Source: Branchinecta lynchi
Taxonomy: Eukaryota; Arthropoda; Branchiopoda; Anostraca; Branchinectidae
Length of the DNA stretch: 64,000 nt
Assembly (NCBI GenBank): GCA_023053575.1
Contig: JAKZAP010000022.1
Location: 13,310,518 to 13,374,517 of the forward strand
Reading direction: 5' to 3'
Below are positions 47,701 through 57,016 of this stretch, one piece after another. The position numbers and the translations under genes are program-made. The notes beneath the pieces were generated by a model that was given only the letters and a program-made list of their open reading frames with translations, did no database searches and had not been told where the DNA came from. The stretch's first letter is position 1; the number at the start of each line of letters is the position of its first letter.

Positions 47701-50516
47701 CCTCAGGCCTATGTAGCACTTACAGAATTCGATTCATGTGGGCCGAAAAGGGGGGAGACAGCTTTATCTTTCGATGGGTCAAATTTTTACGAGCACACTG
47801 TTTCCTTCATAATTCTCACAGTCCACAAATTACTTAAAGCACAATGGACACTTCTAATGCATTATTTTGTATTAAATGCTTCACAAATAAACATTTCCGA
47901 CTTCCTGTAGAAGGCGCTACGAAAATCGGCCGTTTTCTTGTTATCCCTTGTCTTTACCTCTCTGGCATTTCGGTGATCCAAATCTTAGGAGCTGGGATAT
48001 CGTGGCAAGAAATTCAAAAACTCCCAGCAACGCTTGATAGAAAAAGATATATTTGAGATGTTACCAATAAGTCAAGCCGCAGATGCAGTTTACCTGATAG
48101 TTCTAGTGTGTCATCAGAAGTTCCATGTTTTAAGTCCCTATTAAAAGTTTTTCTTTGTGGAATAGTGTAGTGAAGCTTGATTAACTTGCTTGATAAAATG
48201 TACCAGAATATGCAATAAGTTTATAAAAAATAACATAGCTACAAAAATCATTCAAAAACAAATAGCCTATTCAAATCTGAATTAGACAAGCTGATTTATG
48301 CATAAAATAAAGGTCTACTAAGTGTTATAAGAAACATCACTTTTATCTTTGTCCAAGCTAGTAAATTGATCATGTACTGGCCCAAAATATTACGCTTTGA
48401 AATATCACAGAGAGGAAACTGTTGAAAAAGCTGCTGAGCTAGGGGGTAAGCATCGTTCCTAGGTTGTTACAGAGTAGGATTGGGGTAGTTTGATGTGCCC
48501 ATTGAACTTTAAACACAATTCAGTCACAGCAAGGTAGCCACTGCTCATTAATCATTCAGTGATCACCCGCCGGAGTCTAAAGAGGCTAGTAAACCATTGA
48601 GGGGAGAGTAAGAGGATTAATACAACTAAGTATATCACTGAGTTAACGTTGATATATGTCGGGAGAGGAAATCATCTGCCAGATTGACATTTTTTTTGCC
48701 TCGAAAGCTGAATATTATCTAGCTGACTTTCAGAATCTTCAAGCAATCACTATAACGAAGCTAGTATGATTTGCGGCGTTTGCTTACATCCTTCCTTCTC
48801 TGGACTTCAGGGAATTAGGAAGAACAAGACCAAAGGTTTCGGTGGGATCTCAAAAATATAATATCTGATCCAGACAACTGGGTCTTGTCTTCGCCAGATC
48901 CAGTCTTCGCCAGGCTAATCGCCACAGAAACCATGTTCAGATATACTGACCGAAACTTCCTGCTTTACTTCTGCCAAATTCCAGGTTTCGGCCGAATTCC
49001 AAGGGAACTAATTGTCCAACAAAAAAAGAAAATTCAGAAACGAATTCAGTGTATATAAAGAACATCTAATCAACTTAAAATATAACTTTAACTTATAACA
49101 AAATAATCCGATTACAACCGGATTCCGGACGAATTATATGTCCGGGTAAAAAATGATTGTCATATACAGACTCAGCGTCTCTTCTTACCCCTAAGTCTGT
49201 CGTCTAACCAACTTCAAATAAAACTTATTACTTTTTACAAATTTTGCGGTTCTGGCCGGATTCCGGACAAACTACTCGTCCGGCAAGAAAATGGTTTTCA
49301 AGATCGTGTTCAGCATGTTTTCTTACCCCTAAGTCGAACATTTATTTAACTTCAAATGAAACTTTCAATTTTAACCAACTTTCCAGTTTTTGCCGGATTC
49401 CGGGCGAACTACTTGTCGGACGAGAAAATATTTTGCATATTCATGTTCAGCATGCTTTCTTACCCCATAATTGACTATCACATTAGCGGTTTAAAAATAT
49501 TTTGTTTGCCTCTTAATTTGAACCCCCTCTCCCAGCCCTAAATGTACAGCACAGAGCCCATCTACAAACTTGACCTTACCCTTGGCCCAAAGAGTCCTCA
49601 CACCAAGTTTCATCAAAATATCTCATTCCCTTCGAGAGTTATCGTGCTAACAGACGGACGGACGGACAACTTTTACGATGTCATAGGTATCCCTCCACTT
49701 ACGTTTTGGGATCCCCAAAACCAGAAAACAAAATATATACCTGCTAAAAAAAACGCCTTGTTAGATGCATAGTCAAACTATTATCCCATCCTCCTTATGT
49801 CGGGTGCTTCCAAGCCGCGCAACTAGATGACCCAGCGGTAGGATCGAGTCACGGCTTCACCTTGGTTGTGGTTGGGGGAGTTCTACACGTTGCGACTGCT
49901 AGAATGCTTACGATGTAACTCCTCTAAATGACAAATTACAATTTAATACATAAGATGGTTCAATCAATTAGGAGCTTTTGCTGCTTTTGGGCAACCCACA
50001 GGCCCCTAGGGGAAAGGCCAAGGCATGGCTAAATATACAAGCATGTCTTAAATTAAAACAGCTTGCCCGGACCAGCAACCGATAGCCGGACTGATGGAGA
50101 AAAATATTTAGACTGTATAAGCCTGACTAAAAGTACAAGTTCAAAGTCTTTAGAGGGAATAGGCGGAACAGCTATGGAAGTAGATTGGATCAAATAAGGT
50201 ATGGCAGGACAAGTATTTTTAACAACCTCAGCTGTTAGAGCAAGTTTAATGTTACTCACCAACTAGTCCCATGAAACCAGCTCCAAGGACTTCTGGAATC
50301 TCATTCCACCCTTGCTTGAAGAGAGCAACACCTGTGAACAAACATAATTAATGGCCTGCAGTACAACTGCCAAAAATGAACAGTTTCATCACTCCAGTAC
50401 CCATAACTTCTACCTGTAATTTACCTGAAGTCCTTCTGGTATAAGTGGATTGCAAGCTACCTAAGCGGGAAGCATAACATCATTAAGTACTTACATAGGC
50501 TGGCTGAGCACTGCAT
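44702..50516 (-). CDS. Small single-span membrane protein, NDUFA3-like (complex I), 4 exons
   Basis: Exons 50516-50495, 50331-50260, 47549-47472 and 44775-44702 have matching phases (1, 1, 1) and give 81 residues plus stop. Acceptors (TTTGTTCACAG, ACACAATTTTAG, CTTTCCTTTCAG) and donors (GTAAGT, GTGAGT, GTAAGT) are good. The protein starts FKQGWNEIPEVLGAG after a short N-terminus, has one membrane segment (about 24-46), then a basic stretch (RNEKLNGKRPFKRDY) and VYRDDDPIAEEVPTW. Size, single span, the W-x-E-x-P start and the RDD...VP tail align with NDUFA3, an accessory inner-membrane subunit of complex I. The match is by memory of the family and is moderate; another small respiratory subunit is possible. 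The first exon is only 22 nt and is the least certain part. The stop lies 80 bp from the GFER stop, so the 3' UTRs probably overlap. Confidence 0.7.
44999..45363. mobile_element. hAT-type MITE with CAGGGGCGGATCCAG ends
   Basis: CAGGGGCGGATCCAGAGGC and AAGGCTGGATCCGCCCCTG are inverted ends. Flanks are a perfect 8-bp duplication, GCACAAAG. It lies in intron 3 of the NDUFA3-like gene, about 220 bp before its last exon. Confidence 0.9.
45364..45960. other. Unassigned intronic DNA with CGCGTGAA words
   Basis: Balanced composition, overlapping open frames on both strands, and partial similarity to 47270-47400 (GCATTTTCGCGTGGACGG-type words). A 39-bp stretch around CTTTTATCACAATCTTC is duplicated near 45740-45835. 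I see no gene. Confidence 0.3.
45962..46980 (+). repeat. 137-bp-unit composite element, copy 9 (complete, diverged)
   Basis: Left end AAGACCGAAGGTTTCGATGG, several units with CCGGATTCCGGG cores, the GACGGACGGACGGACAGAC run and a decayed right end TTTTGAGATCCTAA. It lies in intron 3 of the NDUFA3-like gene. Confidence 0.75.
47838..48515 (+). repeat. Interspersed repeat, second copy
   Basis: AACATTTCCGACTTCCTGTA and all following words agree with 38707-39350. The copy has its own in-frame stops, so neither copy is a working gene. It lies in intron 2 of the NDUFA3-like gene. Confidence 0.6.
48824..49720 (+). repeat. 137-bp-unit composite element, copy 10 (complete)
   Basis: ACAAGACCAAAGGTTTCGGT start, four units, GACGGACGGACGGAC and the right end TTTTGGGATCCCCAAAA. 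It lies in intron 2 of the NDUFA3-like gene. Confidence 0.8.
49725..50258. other. Intron 2 of the NDUFA3-like gene, no other gene seen
   Basis: Unique DNA. A 69-codon minus-strand frame at 50053-50262 runs into the true exon 2 from another frame and is not real. Confidence 0.4.
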
Positions 50517-51225
50517 TTTACTGGACAATTACAAATTTAATTCAGTAATAAAAATATATAATAAGAACTTAAGCCACCCACTCCATTTCGAGTAGGCCTA
50601 TTTCTATTCAAAATTTGTCTTTCATTAACCAAAGGTTTTGATTGACGGTAAATTCAGAGTTTGTGCCAAGACAACCCTGGTTGGCTATCAGCTGATACCA
50701 AGTTTATTTTTTCCTTTCCTTTTACTGTTTCATAAACAGTTAGAAAAACCAGGCTAGTAAAACAGTGAGAGAAGTATCCAAATAATAATACCTTTAGCCT
50801 ACTGTACAACACAAACTAACAATCGCAGGTTTTCTTTCTTCACCAATGTTCTCCCTGATGTTTGACAACCTGATGAGAACACTTGCCAAGAAAGACCCAA
50901 ATATCACTGCCAAAGCATTGCAGCTGACTTATCTGTTGCATCCGTGGTTTGAATATATGTTTCCGAGTTAGCTTGGGCTCAAGGAGTGTTTTGTACCTAG
51001 TACGTCCAGTCCATACCACTGGTGCAGTTTCCCATCTCCCATCTTGAAGGCTCCTCCTAATCTGGCCACTGTTGTAGTTTTCTACCTGGGAGGTTTCTTC
51101 TGATCTGGCTGTCAAGTGAATGTCCTGAATGAGGTGTGTCCTGGTGTCTACATACCCTGTTATCTGTGGGGTTTCTGCCAATCTGGCTGCTCTCCTGAGA
51201 AGGAGGTTTGGCTTATTTTTGCAGT

Positions 51226-51295
51226 AATATGATCTCCTATGTCTGCCAAACCTCCCAAAATGGAGGTTTGGCAGTTCTAGGAGATCATAAGACAG
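51226..51295. repeat. 30-bp-arm hairpin
   Basis: TATGATCTCCTATGTCTGCC and its near-exact inverse enclose AACCTCC/GGAGGTT, with a 6-base loop. Expressed antisense to or within no known gene. Confidence 0.6.
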
Positions 51296-51378
51296 CTTTA
51301 ACTGAAGGAGATTACTTGGCAGCCGTACCAGGTAGGAAACTACAGGAGGGGTACCTGACCACATTTTTACACTACCTC

Positions 51379-51540
51379 GATTTTTGCCCAGAAAATGTTA
51401 AAGTGAAATGTACATGTTGTCCTGACGGCCAGGAGGCAAAATATGACTTTTTTTTTAAAAAGTCATGAGTTTTAAAGTACGATTTTTGCCCCGAAAATGT
51501 TAAAATGAAATGTACATGCTGTCCTGACCGTCAAGAGGCA
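51379..51540. repeat. 100-bp tandem duplication
   Basis: CGATTTTTGCCCAGAAAATG and GAAATGTACATGTTGTCCTG recur 101 bp later with a few changes. Confidence 0.65.
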
Positions 51541-52059
51541 AAAATAATCAAATTTGTTCTGAAGCTGCTTTGAAAAGAGATTTTCTGGCTGTTGACTTAG
51601 CTAACTTTACCTTTTTCATCATTATGTAAGTGAATCGAAGTAACAGTAAAATGAAGTGATCTTGTTTGAAAAGAAAAATATGTTTAACTAGAAACATTGA
51701 AGCAACATTTATTTATCCAATATGTAAAACATTCAATTAGGCCTAGCTACAATCTGGTATGTTTGTCTTATTTCTTCATTCTTGGTTCCTTTTTAAGCCA
51801 GGTATGTTATTGTGACGGAGAGACTTCTCTGGAAAATTTGAAATCTTGTCTGAGGTTGGATACCACTCCTGTACATGAGTGGCTAGATTAGGAGAAACCT
51901 CCAAGGTGGGAAACTGCATTGTGATTTAGCCAATAGACTGAGTACGTCCATGCCTATGGTACCAATGACAATAATGCTCCAATATTCACATGCAAATGAT
52001 ATCGAGGGCTACAGAACAGTCAGTCCATGCCTTCTGAATTTCATTATGAGGTTAGCTGT

Positions 52060-52180
52060 TCTATACACTGTAAATAGTGTCTACGAGTAAGGATTAAAGT
52101 TAACTGGGATTAGTCTCATCTCTACTGGGATAAGATCAGTCCGGATTAGAGATAATCTTATCTCCCGAGCAATCAATCCA
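52060..52180. repeat. GATAAGATTATC palindromic MITE fragment, second copy
   Basis: ACGAGTAAGGATTAAAGTTA followed by GATAAGATCAG and GATAATCTTATCTCC, as at 10960-11065. Confidence 0.5.
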
Positions 52181-52257
52181 TGCCTTCAGGATTTCATGAT
52201 GATGGTAGCTGATTTTGCTAAATTTTTTTTAGTTTAATATTTCCTAGATGGGACCAT

Positions 52258-52348
52258 CAGAGATACTACTAGCCAAAATGTCTGGGGGAGGGAAGGCATT
52301 TACAAACTGGCTAGTAATTTTTACCAACTGTTTTAACAGAAAAAAAAA
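52258..52348 (+). mobile_element. hAT-type G-run MITE, 5' end only
   Basis: CAGAGATACTACTAGCC, GGGGGAGGG and CTGGCTAGTAATTTTTACC, then the homology stops at an A run. Confidence 0.55.
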
Positions 52349-53003
52349 GTGCGCAAGCACTCAGATGTGGAGTGTAAAAGTAAAATGTTTACCACATTTA
52401 TATACAAACAGCTTTAGAACCAAGACATTTCTCTTCCCCAACAACCAAACAAGTATTGAAATAACCTTGTAATCACCCCCTTTAAAAGCTTTAAATGTAA
52501 ACAAACCACCAGTGTAAATCCAAAGAAATGTTGAAGATCTTGCACGAATAGCATTTGTTCGAACACTGAATGGTCTGCCTGCCATTCCCACCCTTTAAAC
52601 CTCTCTTTCATTAGCAAGGTAATAACAAGTGCAATAAACCATAATAAACCATTCGTAGGAGAGTAATGCCCCCTTTGTCACAATTCATTAAGTATGGCAT
52701 TTCTTCGATCATATGACAAACCAGTCCAGTTTCCATCTTTTTCGTTAAAGACTAAAGTAGGTCGCATCGTCTTATTTGTTGATTTTACACCAAATCCTCA
52801 TCCATAGATATATCTCCCCAAATATACAAGAGTCATAGACAAACTTAACTCATGGGAAATCTGGGCCCAGCTGCCCATGAATGGGAGGGGGGGGGGGGGG
52901 GGGTCGGGACCCATCAAAGAATACGAGATCACAGTTTGATTCCAATCACGGGCCAAAAACTTTGTTCAGGGGCAATTTTGGTCGCACGCGGGGGTGGTTC
53001 AAC

Positions 53004-53820
53004 CAGTCATGCACAAATCCTCGATTTTTGGGCATGGTGCCCCAACGTCTGGGCATGCCCGAACGTATGGGCATTGTACCCATACGTTGGAGCACCATGC
53101 TCTGGAGCATGGGCATGGTACCCCTGTGAAATTTGGATAAACTGAGACTGGTTACATACCTAAATAGGGCCTTCTCCCTTTCCTAGATCAAAAGATACCT
53201 GATTTTACTTTCTATCCAACCTCATTTTCCAATTTACAAAATGTTAGAGCACTTCCAAGATACATAGAGTTTTTTGGAGGCCACTTCTCTTCTAGTGGGC
53301 TTATCCTATCCTTTTTCAGAAAATTGCTGCTAGGTAGCATGGATGAGGCAAGCTTTTCAATCTGTTCACTGGAGCAAATATTTCCTTTAGATTGTTTGCC
53401 TTTTATTGTATTTATTTTGAGTTATTTGTTTTTTACCTGTTTTTACTCTGACTTTTGACTTTTTGACAACATGGAAAAGGATTGAGTAACCTAGTGGCAA
53501 CTACCTGTAAAAGGATAGGGTAAACCCACTGGGAAAGCAGTGGCCTCCACAAAACTTTCTGTATCTTGAAAGTGCTCTAACATTTTGGAAATTGGAAAAT
53601 GAGGTTGGATAGACGGTGAAATCAGGTATCTTTTGATCTAGGACAGGGAGAAGGCCCTATTTAGGTATGTAACCAGTCTCAGTTTATCCAAATTTCACAT
53701 GGGTACCATGCCCATGCTCTAGAGCATGGTGCTCCAACGTATGGGTACCATGCCCATACGTTCGGTTATGCCCAGACGTTGGGGCACCATGCCCAAAAAT
53801 TGAGGATTTGTGCATGACTG
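53004..53820. mobile_element. hAT-type foldback element with ~300-bp arms
   Basis: CAGTCATGCACAAATCCTC and its inverse bound an 817-bp element flanked by a perfect GGTTCAAC duplication. The arms (to about 53300 and from about 53520) are inverted copies and contain short palindromes built from CCATACGTTGG, CCAACGTCTGGGCAT and CATGGTACC. The loop is unique. Confidence 0.9.
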
Positions 53821-54407
53821 GGTTCAACTCTCCCTGGTCCCTATGATTTCAAAGCACAAAGGAATTTCATTGCATTATCTCCACTTATTGTCAAATTAAA
53901 AACATAATAAAATGGGCAATCTGGGCATAATTGCCCCTTGACCAAGGGGGGGTGGGATTTGGGACCCGCAACAAGGAAAAAGAGACCCCCATGCTCACAA
54001 TCCTACCAAGTTTCAACTTGATACCTGTTCATCCCTGGCAAGGGTAACGAACTTTAGTCCTGGGCAATCTGGGCTGAGTTGCCCATGAACGGTGTGGGTG
54101 CGGGAGGTGCAACTTTAAAAGCAATTTGCCAGCCCTAGGAGCTTCATGTCCAAGAAATTTCATCGTCCTATGTCCAGTTCTGGTCAAGTTATGAACATTA
54201 TTCACTGGGCAATCTGGACCCATTTGTCCCTGAACCGGTTGGTTGTGGGGGGTGGGACCCCCGAAAGGCACAAGACCCCAATACCCACAACATACCAAGT
54301 TTGAACTTGATACTTGCACTTGTTCACGAGTTATGAGCTCCACAAAATATGGTGAAAACTGAAAGCTGCTACAGCACTTGCCATAGTGGACTGTTCCAAG
54401 GAACACT

Positions 54408-55062
54408 CCACTACTGACTGTTTTCAAGAAAAAATGACAGTTTTGAAAGAAAGGCGACATACAGGAGTGTTGCATGAAGCTGCCCTTACTATGGCACCGC
54501 ACACCCCCCAATTGGCCATGGTACATGATCCTGCCACCTTGGATCATGAAGCTGCCACCCCCAGAAAAATCATGCAAATTCCAAGAAAACAGCAAATTTT
54601 GTTATTTGCAAAAGTTCAAGGAACCTCTCTGACCAAACAGCTGGCTTCTAACTTCACCATGTAGCAAAATACCATTTTTAGCAAAGTGGGCGACTTCATG
54701 ATCACTTGGGTGCCTATATTCTTTTGTGTTCTCCAGCTTAGTCTTGAACAATTACAAGTAAACTATGGTACCAGCAGAAAGCGAAGGTTCTAAGCTTCCT
54801 TTCAGGATACTCCACTGAATTTTATTTCAACCTTTACTCTTTTTCCTTAAGTCATTTCCCCAAAATAGGAGTTTAGGGTGGCAGCTTCATGCAACACTCC
54901 TGTATTTTCAGAAAAACCTAATGTATTGAAAAAAATGATTTTCAAATTATCACCTGTTTTGCCGAAAAATTGCAGCGCTTTCCACAGACACAGTTATTTT
55001 TTACTGACTGGCTGACAACATTGGGGATGGGGGCATCCTCTCCCCCCAGTCATGAGGCTCCT
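54408..55062 (+). mobile_element. hAT-type G-run MITE interrupted by another MITE
   Basis: The ACTGACTGTTTTCAAGAAAA array is broken at 54460 by the 441-bp TA-flanked element and resumes at 54905, ending at CAGTCATGAGGCTCCTG. The 5' end is missing. Confidence 0.7.
54462..54902 (+). mobile_element. TA-flanked 441-bp MITE, copy 3 (nested)
   Basis: Same length as copy 2 and few differences from it. TA flanks at 54460-54461 and 54903-54904. It sits inside a G-run hAT MITE, so it moved later than that element. Confidence 0.9.
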
Positions 55063-55064
55063 GG

Positions 55065-56045
55065 TCAACATCAATCAAATTTGTTTTCTCTTTCTTTTCA
55101 ATTTTTATTCAGGCTTCCTTCCTGACTCTAACTGAAGAAAATGGGTGCCCACCTGAGGTTGAAGCCTGGCTAAGGATCAAATTGTTCATTCATATCAATT
55201 ACAGTAGGATGGCAGCCCAGGACCCGGGCACTTATATTGGTCCTAGATCATCATGGTCAATTAATAAGCCCTACTTCCAAGGTTTCATGTTGGAAGGTTT
55301 TCCTGCTTGCTACTTCCAAACTGCACGATATATTCCTAGTTCCATGGTCTTACCTCGACCAACCAATGACATCTTATAGGCTATTTATCTTAATTTCTGT
55401 GAAAATTTAGTTTTTCTGTTTGGACAAGTTTTTCTTAGAAGCGAAGTCTAGCTCAGGTGTAGATGGGTCGTAGTAATCGAGAACTCGTAACGGCAATGTT
55501 AGTAACGCTTTGTTACCCAACAGTGCCTGATACTACCCGGCTCTGAAACCTCAGTTTTGGCTTGTTGTTTTTCTTTTGTTTGGAATTTATTCTGGTCGGT
55601 CATTTATTAATTTTGCTAAGCAGTTATTAGTTGAGTTTTTGATCTGAATTCTCCTCGGAAATCTCTTACTTTCGCGTTTTTGAATTCTCCTTTTCTTGCA
55701 TTTTTTTCAGAATCGAGAGCATGGATTCTCCATTCTCCTCCCTGATTGGTCAAATGAGTGTGGGGGTTCAATATGCATAAGCATGTAGTTATTAGGGTTG
55801 CAGATGAGCTGCAAAATAAGTCTTTTTGTCAAAATCGAGAATTGATAAGTCAGAGGAGCTAAAACGGTAATTTTTATGAAAATCGAGAAAATCAAATCAT
55901 TCAGGAGCAAGAATTCAGAACAGACAATCTGGATAAAAAACGCAACTATTACTGTTCTAACGATTATAGAAATTAGGATTACAGATCAATGATTACAGAC
56001 ACAACAATTAATCGAATATCACAGGTTTGTTTCCCTCCCGGTTGT
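55065..56045. other. No gene seen; possible promoter region
   Basis: Mostly unique DNA between the NDUFA3-like and CALCOCO-like genes. ATTGGTCAAATGAG at about 55744 has a CCAAT box on the minus strand. Whether either gene starts here is unknown. Confidence 0.25.
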
Positions 56046-56050
56046 TGACC

Positions 56051-56373
56051 CAGTCAACCACAAACCCCTGATTTTTGGATACCTACGCCAAACGCTGGAT
56101 ATGTCTAGCATTTGGCATACCCTATGCCTAACGCTGGATAGGCTATGCTAAATGCTGGATACTGGGACCCAATAAAATATTGATGATTTGAGTGAAGCTA
56201 AAAAATCAACCAATCAGAACTCATTTATATTGAGGTAGGTCAGGGTTAGGTTACCAACAGCTATCCAGCGTTTGGCATAGGGTATCCAGCGTTAGGCATT
56301 AGCTATGCCAAATGCTAGATATACCCAGCATTTGGCATAGGGTATCCAAAAATCAGGGATTTGTGGTAGACTG
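56051..56373. mobile_element. hAT-type foldback element with palindrome-rich arms
   Basis: CAGTCAACCACAAACCCCTG and its inverse bound a 323-bp element flanked by a perfect TGTTGACC duplication. Arms are made of ATGCTGGAT/ATCCAGC and GCATTTGGCATA words repeated in both orientations. The ends resemble those of the element at 53004-53820 (CAGTC...CACAAA.CC). Confidence 0.9.
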
Positions 56374-57016
56374 TGTTGACCCTGAAGATTAACAGCCTGA
56401 TGAGGACCTTTGCTAAGAAAGGCCAAAATATCTCTGATAAAGCATTTTATCTGATGTATCTGTTGTATGCATTATTTAAATATGTACTAGCCTATGTCCA
56501 GCTGATGCCAGCTTGAGTTAAGCTATGCCAAATGCTGGTCTAAACTTCTGTTATTGGCATAACACCTTCTGAACATGCTGCAAAGTTTTCAAAAGTGTTT
56601 AGACTAAAGTAACCTAGTCCTGGTTGCTTCTAGCATTTCGAGTGTGGTGATATAAAGTATGCAAATGCAAGAATGCTTCTGAATTAACTCCTCTTATATG
56701 AACTACATGAACTAGTGATAAAGTATCCATTTGTAATTTAGAAGTCGATATTGAAATTACTGAAGATGAGTATTAATTGAAATAGGGTACTGAAGATAGT
56801 AGGAACCATGTAGCCAAAATGCAGTTTCTGCTGCTATTGGGTTCTTTGTGTACTGAAACCAATAGAAATGGCCCAATAAGAGTTTCTATCCATCGGATGG
56901 AATTGTCATCACCGCCTAAAATGCAGGATAGTATAGGACAAGAGTGATATGCCGGTAACTAAGCTAAGTATACATTTTGCAAGTTCTGTGTTTGTATAGA
57001 ACTGTTTATCTTTCAG

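Noticed and set aside
54029..54595. 188-codon minus-strand open frame
   Set aside because: Half of it is the 441-bp MITE; other copies of the MITE break the frame, and no domain is seen.
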